A stretch of 64,000 bases of DNA from Pseudomonas sp. MUP55 (GTDB lineage Bacteria; Pseudomonadota; Gammaproteobacteria; Pseudomonadales; Pseudomonadaceae). Positions 34,833 to 43,370 of the stretch are shown here, piece after piece (within the stretch, counting starts at the first letter, position 1; each line of letters starts with the position of its first letter). A program made the position numbers and the translations under genes. The stretch spans positions 3,968,001 to 4,032,000 of the forward strand of contig NZ_CP138214.1 of NCBI RefSeq assembly GCF_034043515.1, given 5' to 3'. The notes under the pieces are model-generated. The model ran no database searches. It worked only from the letters and a program-made list of their open reading frames with translations, and was not told the DNA's origin.

Positions 34833-35423
34833 ATGTCCGTTCCAAAGACGATGTTTCAACTCAGCGGTCGTGGTTACGCAGCTGCCAACCTGGCCCATGC
34901 GACCCTCGTGATCATCGACGCCCAGAAGGAATACCTCAGCGGCCCACTCGCCCTCTCGGGCATGGACGCAGCGGTCGGCAATATCAAGCAGCTGGTCACC
35001 GCTGCGCGCAACGCCGGGCGGCCGATCGTGCATGTGCGCCACCTGGGTACCGTTGGCGGCCTGTTCGACCCGCAAGGCGAGCGCGGCGAGTTCATCCCCG
35101 GCCTGGAACCCGAAGGTGACGAAACCATCATTGGCAAACTGCTGCCCAGCGCCTTTCACGGCACCGGCCTGGAAAAACACCTGCAGGACCTGGGTTCGCT
35201 GGACCTGATCGTCTGCGGTTTCATGAGCCACTCCAGCGTCAGCACCACCGTGCGCGCCGCCAAGAACCTGGGCTTTCGCTGCACCCTGGTGGAAGATGCC
35301 TGCGCCACGCGCGACCTGCCCTACAAAGGCGGCGTGCTAAGTGCCGAGCACGTGCAGCAGACGGAAATGGCCATCATGGCCGACAACTTCGCCACCCTGG
35401 CGTTGACCAAAGACCTGATCTGA
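34833..35423 (+). CDS. Isochorismatase-family cysteine hydrolase
   Basis: 196 residues from MSVPKTMFQLSGRG (AGGAG box). The triad is visible: Asp in LVIIDAQKEYLSG, Lys in EGDETIIGKLLPSAF and Cys within IVCGFMSHSSVSTTVRAAK, where the usual C is replaced by Ser in SHSSVS (the family has G-xx-T/S-x-x-C-V). The nucleophile therefore looks like Ser or is shifted. Members are amidases/hydrolases of small N-containing compounds. Substrate unknown. Confidence 0.85.
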   Translation: MSVPKTMFQLSGRGYAAANLAHATLVIIDAQKEYLSGPLALSGMDAAVGNIKQLVTAARNAGRPIVHVRHLGTVGGLFDPQGERGEFIPGLEPEGDETIIGKLLPSAFHGTGLEKHLQDLGSLDLIVCGFMSHSSVSTTVRAAKNLGFRCTLVEDACATRDLPYKGGVLSAEHVQQTEMAIMADNFATLALTKDLI

Positions 35424-35565
35424 TCGCCGCCCTGATGAGCGGTGCGCCAATGTTCATTGCCCCGCTCATCTGCAAAGCGCACTCATTTCGCGCATTTACC
35501 TGGGGCACAGGAACAACCTGTGTATCTTCCGGTCGAAGGGCCGATACCCTGGAGGAAAGGTCGGA

Positions 35566-35886
35566 ATGAAGATATCCGATGGTTTTGATGCTCGTCGCTT
35601 GCGCCCCAAGGGCCCGAGCAATTGGCGTCTGCGCCTGGTGGCGGGCATTGCCGCGCTGCTGGCGATCGTAGGTCTGCTGTTGGCCGGCGCTGGTGGCGCC
35701 GGTCTGTTTGGGCACTCGCCGGCACTCGGCGAACTGAATGCCAGCCCTGGCGGCTCGGCGATCCTGCTGGGCATCGGCCTGCTGGTGGTGTGGCTGGGCG
35801 TGTGGTTATGGCGCCGCAGCCGGCGCAAAATGCGCCAGCCGCTGTCGTTGAATATCGCCTCGCACCTGATGAAAAAGCACGACTGA
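35566..35886 (+). CDS. Small membrane protein of unknown function
   Basis: 106 residues with a GGAGGAAAGGTCGGA box before the ATG. Two helices (about 24-45 and 62-82), a Gly-rich loop, and a strongly basic C-terminal segment (WRRSRRKMRQP) predicting both ends in the cytoplasm. Family not recognised. Confidence 0.75.
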   Translation: MKISDGFDARRLRPKGPSNWRLRLVAGIAALLAIVGLLLAGAGGAGLFGHSPALGELNASPGGSAILLGIGLLVVWLGVWLWRRSRRKMRQPLSLNIASHLMKKHD

Positions 35887-35961
35887 TGGCGCTTGGATAG
35901 TATTTGCTGCGCCGCGGCCGCCGCGATTTAGGTAAACTGCCCGCCCTTCGCGGAGGCTGAC

Positions 35962-36519
35962 ATGCAAGACGACGACTTTTCCCTGTTCAAGAACGAGCTG
36001 CGCGGCGTCAAGCCGATCAAGCACGACCGCGCCGACACCGGCAAGCCCAAGGCTGATCGGGCGCAGATCGCCAAGCTGCGCCAGGCCGCGACCGTGCGCA
36101 CCGATGCCACTACCGTCGATGGCCTGTCAGACCAGTTCGTGATCGACGTCGGCCCCGAAGATGAGTTGATGTGGGCGCGCGACGGCGTGCAGGAAAGCCA
36201 GATGCGCAAGCTCAAGGCCGGCCAGATCCCGTTCGAAGGCAGCCTCGACCTGCATGGCATGACCGTGGAAAAAGCCCGGGAAACCCTCTGGGCCTTCCTC
36301 GCCGAAGCGACCAAATTCGAAATCCGCTGCGTGCGCGTCACCCACGGCAAGGCCGTGCGGTTGGACGGCAAGCGGCCGATGATCAAGAGCCACGTCAATA
36401 CCTGGCTGCGCCAGCATGCCCAGGTACTCGGCTTTACGTCGTGCCAGGCCCGCCACGGCGGCGCCGGCGCGGTGTATGTGATGCTCAAGCGCACCATGAT
36501 GGAAGGTCGTGACGAGTAA
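35962..36519 (+). CDS. Smr/MutS-family protein (SmrA/B-like)
   Basis: 185 residues. The Smr domain occupies about 90-180: EGSLDLHGMTVEKARETLW (LDLHG), VRVTHGKAVR (HGK) and CQARHGGAGAVYVML (GGxGA). The first 90 residues are a charged linker (FKNELRGVKPIKHDRADT). Smr domains have nicking nuclease activity in vitro and SmrB rescues collided ribosomes by cutting mRNA; which role this copy has is not shown. Lies 78 bp before folE on the same strand. Confidence 0.92.
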   Translation: MQDDDFSLFKNELRGVKPIKHDRADTGKPKADRAQIAKLRQAATVRTDATTVDGLSDQFVIDVGPEDELMWARDGVQESQMRKLKAGQIPFEGSLDLHGMTVEKARETLWAFLAEATKFEIRCVRVTHGKAVRLDGKRPMIKSHVNTWLRQHAQVLGFTSCQARHGGAGAVYVMLKRTMMEGRDE

Positions 36520-36597
36520 CAAGTGCCATCGTCAGGCTTGCAGCGATGTGTCCGCCCCCGTAACCTTGCGCTTTGCGAAAATCCCACAGGTAGTTTC

Positions 36598-37143
36598 ATG
36601 TCCCTGGAACAGAATTACACAGAGATTCTCGGCCAACTCGGCGAGGACGTCTCCCGCGAGGGCCTGCTCGACACGCCAAAGCGTGCCGCCAAGGCAATGC
36701 AGTACCTCTGCCGCGGCTACGAACAGACGTTGGAAGAAGTCACCAACGGCGCCCTGTTCAGCTCCGACAACAGCGAAATGGTGCTGGTCAAGGACATCGA
36801 GTTGTACTCGCTGTGCGAACACCACCTGCTGCCTTTTATTGGCAAGGCTCACGTAGCGTATATCCCGAGCGGCAAAGTGCTGGGCCTGTCGAAGGTCGCA
36901 CGGATCGTCGACATGTATGCGCGTCGCCTGCAGATCCAGGAAAACCTCAGCCGACAGATCGCCGATGCGGTGCTGGAAGTGACCGGCGCCCTGGGTGTGG
37001 CGGTGGTGATCGAGGCCAAGCACATGTGCATGATGATGCGCGGTGTGGAAAAACAGAATTCGTCGATGATCACTTCGGTGATGCTCGGTGAGTTCCGTGA
37101 AAACGCGGCCACCCGCAGCGAATTTCTCAGCCTGATCAAGTAA
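36598..37143 (+). CDS. folE: GTP cyclohydrolase I
   Basis: 181 residues from [15 protein letters not shown]. Zinc-site and catalytic residues: [20 protein letters not shown] (Cys, His), [20 protein letters not shown], and [20 protein letters not shown] (Cys, second zinc ligand). It converts GTP to 7,8-dihydroneopterin triphosphate, first step to folate. The upstream 78 bp contain the ribosome site but no clear promoter. A terminator follows. Confidence 0.97.
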   Translation: MSLEQNYTEILGQLGEDVSREGLLDTPKRAAKAMQYLCRGYEQTLEEVTNGALFSSDNSEMVLVKDIELYSLCEHHLLPFIGKAHVAYIPSGKVLGLSKVARIVDMYARRLQIQENLSRQIADAVLEVTGALGVAVVIEAKHMCMMMRGVEKQNSSMITSVMLGEFRENAATRSEFLSLIK

Positions 37144-37160
37144 ATGGCTGCGTAGGAAAA

Positions 37161-37188
37161 GACCGGCGTTCATCGTCGGTTTTTTTTC
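37161..37188 (+). terminator. Rho-independent terminator after folE
   Basis: ACCGGCG-TTCA-TCGTCGGT followed by eight Ts; one mismatch in the stem. Confidence 0.85.
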
Positions 37189-37245
37189 GCCTGCAAAATT
37201 CAGGTAAGCTGCGACCCCTTCTTCATGGGCAAGAGGTTTTCAGCC

Positions 37246-37617
37246 ATGTTCGTCAAAGCACTTCGAGTGGGCCTCGGCCAGATCATTATCGCCGGCGACT
37301 TCCTGACCCGTCCGCGCAAAAAGCAGCGCCCCGCCGAGCAACAGGCCCAGGTCAACGCAGCGGCCAAGGACCTGACCCTGTATCAGTTCCACGCCTGCCC
37401 GTTCTGCGTGAAGACCCGTCGCACCCTGCACCGCCTGAATGTGCCGGTAGCCCTCAAGGACGCGAAAAACAACGCGCAAGACCGTCAGAACCTGCTGGAG
37501 CAAGGCGGCAAGATCAAGGTGCCGTGCCTGCGTATCGAGGAAAACGGCCAGACCACCTGGATGTACGACTCCAAGATCATCATCGATTACCTGGACAAGC
37601 GCTTCGCCGCGATCTGA
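37246..37617 (+). CDS. Glutaredoxin-like protein
   Basis: 123 residues from MFVKALRVGLGQ (AAGAGG box). The first 20 residues are hydrophobic enough (ALRVGLGQIIIAGDFL) to act as a membrane anchor. The thioredoxin-fold part begins at DLTLYQFHACPFCVKTRRTL with the dithiol CPFC. The cis-Pro is in GKIKVPCLRIEE, and it ends WMYDSKIIIDYLDKRF. Likely a GST-N/glutaredoxin reductant of disulfides or glutathionylated proteins. Confidence 0.9.
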   Translation: MFVKALRVGLGQIIIAGDFLTRPRKKQRPAEQQAQVNAAAKDLTLYQFHACPFCVKTRRTLHRLNVPVALKDAKNNAQDRQNLLEQGGKIKVPCLRIEENGQTTWMYDSKIIIDYLDKRFAAI

Positions 37618-37636
37618 CAGACCTGTGCGATCCAAG

Positions 37637-37660
37637 GTGGGAGGGGGCAAGCCCCCCTCA
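37637..37660. repeat. Single REP element, variant
   Basis: GTGGGAGGGGGCAAGCCCCC, a lone hairpin with a CAAG centre instead of CTTG, sitting between convergent genes and possibly serving as their terminator. Confidence 0.7.
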
Positions 37661-37661
37661 T

Positions 37662-37982
37662 TTAGTCTGGCTTTACCAGGTCGAGATCGAGCAGCGCCGA
37701 ACCCAGGCACTTGCCATGGGCATCCAGCGCCAGCGAGCGCGTCACGCCGCCGCGCAGGATGCCGGGCAGCACGAAATTCAATGCCTGCACATTGTGCAGC
37801 TCATAACGTCGCACCGGCGCCGCGCCGGGTTCCAGCAGGCCTGCGAAACATTCGGCGACGCGCTCGGCGGTGAGCTGTTCACACAGCAACGGGTAATCCT
37901 CGGCGCGGTAGGCGATGATCGAAATATTTGAGGTGTCGCCCTTATCCCCGGTGCGGGAGTGGGCCAATGCGTGCAACTTCAT
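37662..37982 (-). CDS. AtuA-associated small protein (C-terminal AtuA-like domain)
   Basis: 106 residues. It opens MKLHALAHSRTGDKGDTSNI and has YELHNVQALNFVLPGILRGG, the conserved short partner found next to (or fused to) DUF1446/AtuA proteins. Its stop is downstream of the AtuA gene with a 4-bp overlap (ATGA), so the two are translationally coupled. Function unknown, presumably a subunit of the same enzyme. Confidence 0.88.
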   Translation of the reverse strand: MKLHALAHSRTGDKGDTSNISIIAYRAEDYPLLCEQLTAERVAECFAGLLEPGAAPVRRYELHNVQALNFVLPGILRGGVTRSLALDAHGKCLGSALLDLDLVKPD

Positions 37983-39304
37983 CCTTCTATCCTCGGTTTG
38001 ACCTTGTCGCGGGGCAGCAGCAGCGACGCCACCGCCACCACCTGCCGGACACTTTTACTGGCCCCGCCGCCGCCAGACGGACCGTTGGTGTAGAGCGTTT
38101 CCACTTCATTGCCGACGCGTACGGCGTCGCTGCGTTCTTCAAAGCGAGCGGCAACGCGCAAGCGCACTTCCCAGGGCTCAACGCTGCTGCGAGGGCCGTG
38201 CAATGAATCCATGCCGATCAATTCGGCGCGCACGTCCTGCATCTTCACGCCGATCAGTTCCAGGCGCCTGAGCACCACCTCCCGCGCCAACTGCGCCCGT
38301 GCGACCGCGCCGGGGCCGCCGTAGGACATCTGCCCTTCGCCGATCCAGCCATCCAGGTATCCAACGCTGACTTTCAGCTGTTCGGGCCGCGCCCGCCCCG
38401 CGGCACCGTGGGCACGTACGCGGTCAACGCCCTCTTCGACAAACCCCACCGCTGAAAAATCGGCCGTGACGTCCGGGGTCAAATACGCTTGGGGATCGTG
38501 CACTTCATAGATCAACTGTTCACTGCAGGTGGCGCGGCTGACCTGCCCCCCAGAGCCCGACACTTTGGTGATCAAGCCATTGCCGTCGGCATCGACCTCG
38601 GCCAACGGAAAGCCCAGGCGGGCCAGGTCATCCACATCCTTGAAACCGGGATCGGCAAAATAACCACCGCTGACCTGCCCCGCGCATTCAAGCAAATGCC
38701 CCACCAGCGTGCCCCTGCCCAGGCGCTGCCAATCGTCAGCGGCCCAGCCGAACTCAAACATCTGCGGCGCGAGAAACAACGACGGGTCGGCTACCCGACC
38801 CGTAATCACCACATCGGCGTCAGCGCGCAGCGCCTCAAGGATGCCGTCAACGCCCAGGTAGGCATTCGCCGAAATCAGCCGTTCACCCAAGGCCTCAACG
38901 GTGTAGCCGTTATCCAACCGCTGCTTGGGATTCAACACGCTGAGCACGTCATCCCCAACCACGGCGACAACCTTGAGACTCAAGCCCAACTCAGCGGCAA
39001 TCCGCCGTACTTCAACAGCCGCCGCCACCGGATTGGCTGCGCCCATATTGGTGATGACGCGCAGGCGACGACGGTTTTCACGCCGTCCGACAAAGGGCAG
39101 CACCCGGCGCATGCGCTCACTTAACAGTGGATCGTAGCCACCGTTCGGGTCGCCGATCCGCGCCTGTTGGGCCAGGGCAATGGTGCGTTCGGCCAGGCAT
39201 TCGAACACCAGATAATCCAGGTCGCCCTGTTCGGCCAGTTCCACGGCGGGTTCGATGCGGTCACCGGAGTAGCCGGCACCGGCGCCGATGCGCAAGGTTT
39301 TCAT
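37979..39304 (-). CDS. AtuA/DUF1446-family protein
   Basis: 441 residues: LRIGAGAGYSGDRIEPAVEL at the start, RIGDPNGGYDPLLSERM, SGSGGQVSRATCSEQLIYEV and YGGPGAVARAQLA, which are the DUF1446 landmarks. AtuA takes part in acyclic terpene (citronellol/geraniol) use in P. aeruginosa, but this copy lacks the other atu genes and sits beside a CitMHS transporter, so it probably belongs to a different carboxylate pathway. Soluble, no signal peptide. Confidence 0.9.
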   Translation of the reverse strand: MKTLRIGAGAGYSGDRIEPAVELAEQGDLDYLVFECLAERTIALAQQARIGDPNGGYDPLLSERMRRVLPFVGRRENRRRLRVITNMGAANPVAAAVEVRRIAAELGLSLKVVAVVGDDVLSVLNPKQRLDNGYTVEALGERLISANAYLGVDGILEALRADADVVITGRVADPSLFLAPQMFEFGWAADDWQRLGRGTLVGHLLECAGQVSGGYFADPGFKDVDDLARLGFPLAEVDADGNGLITKVSGSGGQVSRATCSEQLIYEVHDPQAYLTPDVTADFSAVGFVEEGVDRVRAHGAAGRARPEQLKVSVGYLDGWIGEGQMSYGGPGAVARAQLAREVVLRRLELIGVKMQDVRAELIGMDSLHGPRSSVEPWEVRLRVAARFEERSDAVRVGNEVETLYTNGPSGGGGASKSVRQVVAVASLLLPRDKVKPRIEG

Positions 39305-39305
39305 C

Positions 39306-40598
39306 TTAGATAACTCCCAGAAGCAGCGCGGTCAGGGTCATCAGCACCGACGCGGCAAACAGAAAAGGAATGGTGAAGCGCTGGTGATCGGCCAATTCGA
39401 TCTTGCACAAACCCACCAGCAGAAAGGTCGCGGGGGTCAGCGGACTGACCGGAAAACCCGTGGTGTGCACACCCAGCAGCGAGGCCTGGGCCACCTGCAG
39501 CGGGTCGACGCCCAGGGCCTTGCCGACTTCGGCAATCACCGGCATCACGCCAAAATAGTAGGAGTCGGGGTCGAACAGCATGCTCAACGGCATGGAAATA
39601 AAGCCCACCACCGCCGGGATCAACTTGCCGTGGCCCGCCGGAATCTGCGCCACCGCCACTTCGGCGATGGCCTTGAGCATGCCGGTGCCCTGCATGATGC
39701 CGGTGAACACCCCGGCGGCGAGCAGGATGCTGGCCATGGTCAGGGCGGTTTTGGCATGGGCATCGATGCGGGCGCGCTGGGCGTCGACGTTGGGGTAGTT
39801 GATACACAGCGCCACCACGGTGCCGAGCATGAACATCACCACCGGGTCAACCCAGCCGGCGATCATCACCACCATCACCAGCACCGTGAGGATCAGGTTG
39901 ACCCAGAACAGCCGTGGACGGCGCAGCTTGATGTCATCGTCGCTGAGCACTCGCTGCGGCATCGCGTCCACGCTGGAACCCGCGCCCAGGCCCAGGCGTT
40001 TTTCTTCACGATGACCCAGCCACCAGGCGCAGGCGAACACAAAGATCAGCCCGACGATCTGCACCGGGATCAGCGGCTGGAACAGGTCTGCCACCGGCAC
40101 ATGCAGCGCTGCCGACGAGCGCAGCACCGGGCCGGTCCAGGGCAGGAAGTTGACCCCGGCGGCCATCGCGCAGACACAGGCGAGGATGCGCTTGTCGATG
40201 CCCAGCCGGGTGTACAGCGGCAACATCGCCGGTACTGTCACGAGGAAGGTCACCGCGCCGGAACCGTCCAGGTGCACCAGCAGCGCCAGGGTCGCCGTGC
40301 CGACGACAATGCGTGTAGGACGCGTGCCGACCGTGCGCAGGATGCGATCAATGATCGGGTCGAGCATGCCGGCGTCGGTCATGATCCCGAAGAAGAGGAT
40401 CGCAAACACAAACATGCCCACCACGGGGGCGACGTTCTTGATGCCGGTGATGATGAACGCACTGGTTTGCAGACCGAAACCGCCGAGCAGCGCGGCGAGG
40501 ATCGGCAGGGCAATCAGCGCCACCAGGGGCGAGAGGCGCTTGCTCATGACGGCGGCAAGCAGGCAGAGGATGGTGATGACACCCAGGGTTGCGAGCAT
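39306..40598 (-). CDS. CitMHS-family carboxylate transporter
   Basis: 430 residues, about 12 helices (e.g. LATLGVITILCLLAAVM at the start, VGMFVFAILFFGIMTDAGML). The family carries citrate complexed to divalent metal, with H+ symport. SLLGVHTTGFPVSPLTPATF near the C-terminus is a CitMHS signature. It is the first gene of the AtuA operon (1 bp before the AtuA start), suggesting the imported acid is a substrate of that pathway. The exact substrate is unknown. Confidence 0.9.
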   Translation of the reverse strand: MLATLGVITILCLLAAVMSKRLSPLVALIALPILAALLGGFGLQTSAFIITGIKNVAPVVGMFVFAILFFGIMTDAGMLDPIIDRILRTVGTRPTRIVVGTATLALLVHLDGSGAVTFLVTVPAMLPLYTRLGIDKRILACVCAMAAGVNFLPWTGPVLRSSAALHVPVADLFQPLIPVQIVGLIFVFACAWWLGHREEKRLGLGAGSSVDAMPQRVLSDDDIKLRRPRLFWVNLILTVLVMVVMIAGWVDPVVMFMLGTVVALCINYPNVDAQRARIDAHAKTALTMASILLAAGVFTGIMQGTGMLKAIAEVAVAQIPAGHGKLIPAVVGFISMPLSMLFDPDSYYFGVMPVIAEVGKALGVDPLQVAQASLLGVHTTGFPVSPLTPATFLLVGLCKIELADHQRFTIPFLFAASVLMTLTALLLGVI

Positions 40599-40722
40599 GG
40601 GGTACTCCAGGGCGGCCTTGTGGCCGGTTATTGTTTTCCCTGGAGTATTGGAATCAGGTTAGGCTTTGTAAATTGGAATATTCAGGCACCCGCATTCGGA
40701 AAAACAAAATGAAGCTGGCGTT

Positions 40723-41610
40723 ATGAAAAACAGCATCCAACACATTCAGGCGTTTCTCGCCGTCGCTCGCACGGGCAGCTTCACCAAGGCCGCCAGCGAG
40801 CTGAACCTGTCCCCCTCGGCGCTGACCGTGCAGGTTCAACAATTGGAAGACTGGCTGGGCGTTGCCCTGCTCGACCGCAGCCCTCGTCATGTGACCATCA
40901 CCGCCGCCGGCCAGGATGCGCGTGGTCCCATGGAAAAGCTGCTGCTGGACCTGGACAACATCGTCACCGGCTCGCGTGACCTCGCGGCCCTGCGCCGTGG
41001 CGTCGTGACCATTGCCGCCCTGCCCTCGGTATGCGCCGGCAGCCTGCCGCCGGTGTTGCGTCTGTTCCGTGAACGCTTCGCCGGGATCGAAGTGCGCTTG
41101 CACGACCTGGTGGCCCACCGCATCCATGCCCAGGTGCGGTCCGGCGAGGTGGACTTCGGCATCGGCGTACGTGCGCGCCTGAGCCACGGCCTGGATTTCG
41201 TGCCGGTGCTCAATGACCGCCTGTGCGCATTCGTGCCGCTGGATCACCCCCTCGCCCACCATCGGCAGCTGAGCCTGGCCCAACTGGCGGACCAGCCGAT
41301 CATCCTCACCGGGCGTGACAGCAGCGTGCGCGAGCAGGTGGATACGCTGTTTGATCAGACGCGGTTGACGCTGAATGCGGGCATGGAGGCCAACTACATG
41401 TCCACGGTGCTGGCACTGGTGCGCCAGGGGTTGGGAATCAGCGTGCTGCCGGAATCGGCGGCGGACAGCCTGGAGGGGTTGAAGCGGATCGACATTGATC
41501 ATCCCGGGGTGAACAGGGAAATTGGCTTGATCAGTCGCAGCGCGATGGCGTTGAGCCCGGCAGCGCAACGCTGTTTCGACCTCCTGAGTGAGCGGCTGGC
41601 CAGTGCTTAG
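40723..41610 (+). CDS. LysR-family transcriptional regulator
   Basis: 295 residues. N-terminal winged helix: MKNSIQHIQAFLAVARTGSF, then TKAASELNLSPSALTVQVQQ and LEDWLGVALLDRSPRHVTIT. The effector domain follows from about 90 (GVVTIAALPSVCAGSLPPVL). It is divergent from the CitMHS-AtuA genes with a 124-bp shared region, the usual position of a LysR regulator of an adjacent catabolic operon. The effector is presumably the imported carboxylate. Confidence 0.93.
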   Translation: MKNSIQHIQAFLAVARTGSFTKAASELNLSPSALTVQVQQLEDWLGVALLDRSPRHVTITAAGQDARGPMEKLLLDLDNIVTGSRDLAALRRGVVTIAALPSVCAGSLPPVLRLFRERFAGIEVRLHDLVAHRIHAQVRSGEVDFGIGVRARLSHGLDFVPVLNDRLCAFVPLDHPLAHHRQLSLAQLADQPIILTGRDSSVREQVDTLFDQTRLTLNAGMEANYMSTVLALVRQGLGISVLPESAADSLEGLKRIDIDHPGVNREIGLISRSAMALSPAAQRCFDLLSERLASA

Positions 41611-41766
41611 TTGCCTGTAGTGCAGGAAAAAACTCGAGGCTACACCGCCCGCACACGCCTTAGTTGAATAAAGAGCAAGCGGCGAGTGCCGTTGCAATTT
41701 GAAGCAAATCCGGCCAAATGCCATGTATATGATCACGCCTACGACGTTTAAAGGGTTATCACATTC
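41611..41766 (+). promoter_or_regulatory. Presumed promoter region of the biosynthetic cluster
   Basis: 156 bp between the LysR gene and the first cluster gene. It contains an inverted repeat ATTTG-AAG-CAAAT (41697-41709) and A/T-rich stretches, with AAAGGG upstream of the ATG. No confident -10/-35 or sigma-54 boxes are present (see the rejected list). Confidence 0.4.
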
Positions 41767-42072
41767 ATGAGCAACTCACCTACAACAGCTCGGGCTTTTA
41801 TTCTCGCATCGCTCAAAGACATAGGCATTGCCCAGGACAAGTTGACGTCTATCAACGACGGTGCAGAAATGTATGGTCCGCAGGGGCTACTGGATTCTGT
41901 GCATTTAGTTGGGCTTATTTCAGCCATTGGTGAGCGGATCGACAACACAACCGGCGACGCCGAGAGTTTTTTCGACGTTCTCGATGACGACCTGTTCGAC
42001 AACTTCAAAGACATCAATCGCATCGAGTCGTTATTGAACGGGAAATTCAGCCATGTCAGCTTTTGCTCCTGA
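41767..42072 (+). CDS. Acyl carrier protein (cluster ACP 1)
   Basis: 101 residues. The four-helix ACP pattern is recognisable: an N-terminal helix (TARAFILASLKDIGI), then the phosphopantetheine site as LLDSVHLVGLISAIGERI with Ser44 (DSV instead of DSL), and a late DINRIESLLNG helix. It is acidic as ACPs are. The end overlaps the decarboxylase gene by 20 bp. By analogy with BtrI of butirosin synthesis it could carry the amino-acyl group that the next enzyme decarboxylates. It needs the PPTase encoded at 59962-60738 for activation. Confidence 0.85.
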   Translation: MSNSPTTARAFILASLKDIGIAQDKLTSINDGAEMYGPQGLLDSVHLVGLISAIGERIDNTTGDAESFFDVLDDDLFDNFKDINRIESLLNGKFSHVSFCS

Positions 42073-43360
42073 TAGTCACTACATCCACACCGACAAGATT
42101 GAAGACATTCCCTATCACTTGCTGGCCGATAAAGTACCCACGCCTTTCTATGCGTACAGCGCCACACAAATAAGAACCGATTTTGCAGAACTTAAACGCA
42201 GGCTCCCCCAAGACATTGATTACTTTTACTCGCTGAAGGCCAACCCGAATAAGGCACTGGTGGGGTTATTGCATCAGGCCGGCACGGGCTGCGAAGTATG
42301 CTCTCTGGCGGAACTTGAAATTGCACTGCGCCAAGGTGTGCCACCGAACGAAATCATCTTTGTCGGGCCGGGAAAGCATATCAACGAGTTAACGCAATGT
42401 TGCATCGCCGGCATTAAAGCCGTGGTGGTGGAATCCATTGAAGAAATGCTTCTGCTCAATGATATTGCCGCAGGCCTGGAAGTCACTCAGCGTATCGCCC
42501 TGCGCATCAACCCCGATTTCACCGGCGAAAAAGCCAAGCTGGTAATGAGCGGCAAACCCCGGCAGTTCGGTATCGATGAGCAGCTGCTGCCGCAGGCATT
42601 CGGCGTACTTGCACAACTGGGGCACCTGCGACTGGCAGGTATCCATATTTATCTGGGCACGCGCATTCTTGACTGGCAGGCCCTGGCCAACAACACGCAG
42701 AACATCCTGGCATTGGCCGCCACGCTGCAGCAGACCCATGGCGTGAACTTCGAGTTTGTCGATGTGGGTGGCGGCTTCGGCGTGCGCTACTTCGACAAGG
42801 AAAAAGCACTCGACCTGGCTGCCCTGGGTGAAGCGTTGATGCCGGTAGTCGACGTTTACCGCCGACGTTTTCCACAGTGCAAAATCGTGATCGAACTGGG
42901 CCGTTTCCTGATTGCGCGCGCGGGTATCTTCGTCACGCGGATCAACTACCTCAAACCGTCCCGAGACGAGTGGTTTGCCGTGTGCGATGGCGGTGCCAAC
43001 TGTCACGGCAGTGCGGCCGGCATCAACTCCCTGATCCGCCGTAACTTCCCGATGGCGCGTCTTGGCCCATCCCGGCAGAACGCCCAGCGTCGTTATCAAG
43101 TGACCGGTCCCCTGTGCACGCCCACCGACTTGCTGGGCGAGAACGTGATGCTCGACGAGCTTCGCTCGGGCGATCTGATCGGTATCGGGCATTCAGGTGC
43201 CTATGGGGCCAGTGCGTCGCCGGTGGGTTTCTTGAGCTTCGGTCACCCGGCGGAAGTGCTTGTCGAGCGCGATCAGGCTTTTCTGATCCGCACCGCAGAC
43301 AGCGTGGACACTCTGTTGGCGCCGCAGGTGTGCCAGCGTTTGTCTCTGCCCAACGCCTGA
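42053..43360 (+). CDS. PLP-dependent decarboxylase (LysA/fold-type III)
   Basis: 435 residues. The PLP lysine is K62 in YFYSLKANPNKALV. Next come EVCSLAELEIALRQGVPPN and FEFVDVGGGFGVRYF (phosphate-binding Gly loop), and CDGGANCHG and GHSGAYGASAS at the other side of the active site. The fold is that of diaminopimelate, ornithine and ACP-linked amino-acid decarboxylases. The ACP overlap suggests a carrier-bound amino acid as substrate, as for BtrK in butirosin and for the exosortase-associated decarboxylases; free amino acid decarboxylation is not excluded. Confidence 0.9.
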   Translation: MSAFAPDSHYIHTDKIEDIPYHLLADKVPTPFYAYSATQIRTDFAELKRRLPQDIDYFYSLKANPNKALVGLLHQAGTGCEVCSLAELEIALRQGVPPNEIIFVGPGKHINELTQCCIAGIKAVVVESIEEMLLLNDIAAGLEVTQRIALRINPDFTGEKAKLVMSGKPRQFGIDEQLLPQAFGVLAQLGHLRLAGIHIYLGTRILDWQALANNTQNILALAATLQQTHGVNFEFVDVGGGFGVRYFDKEKALDLAALGEALMPVVDVYRRRFPQCKIVIELGRFLIARAGIFVTRINYLKPSRDEWFAVCDGGANCHGSAAGINSLIRRNFPMARLGPSRQNAQRRYQVTGPLCTPTDLLGENVMLDELRSGDLIGIGHSGAYGASASPVGFLSFGHPAEVLVERDQAFLIRTADSVDTLLAPQVCQRLSLPNA

Positions 43361-43370
43361 AGGAGTCGCC

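Noticed and set aside
41681..41697. Sigma-54-like boxes (GGCGAGTGCCGTTGC) before the biosynthetic cluster
   Set aside because: The distance between GG and GC is one base too long. Spacing is strict for sigma-54, so this is probably chance.
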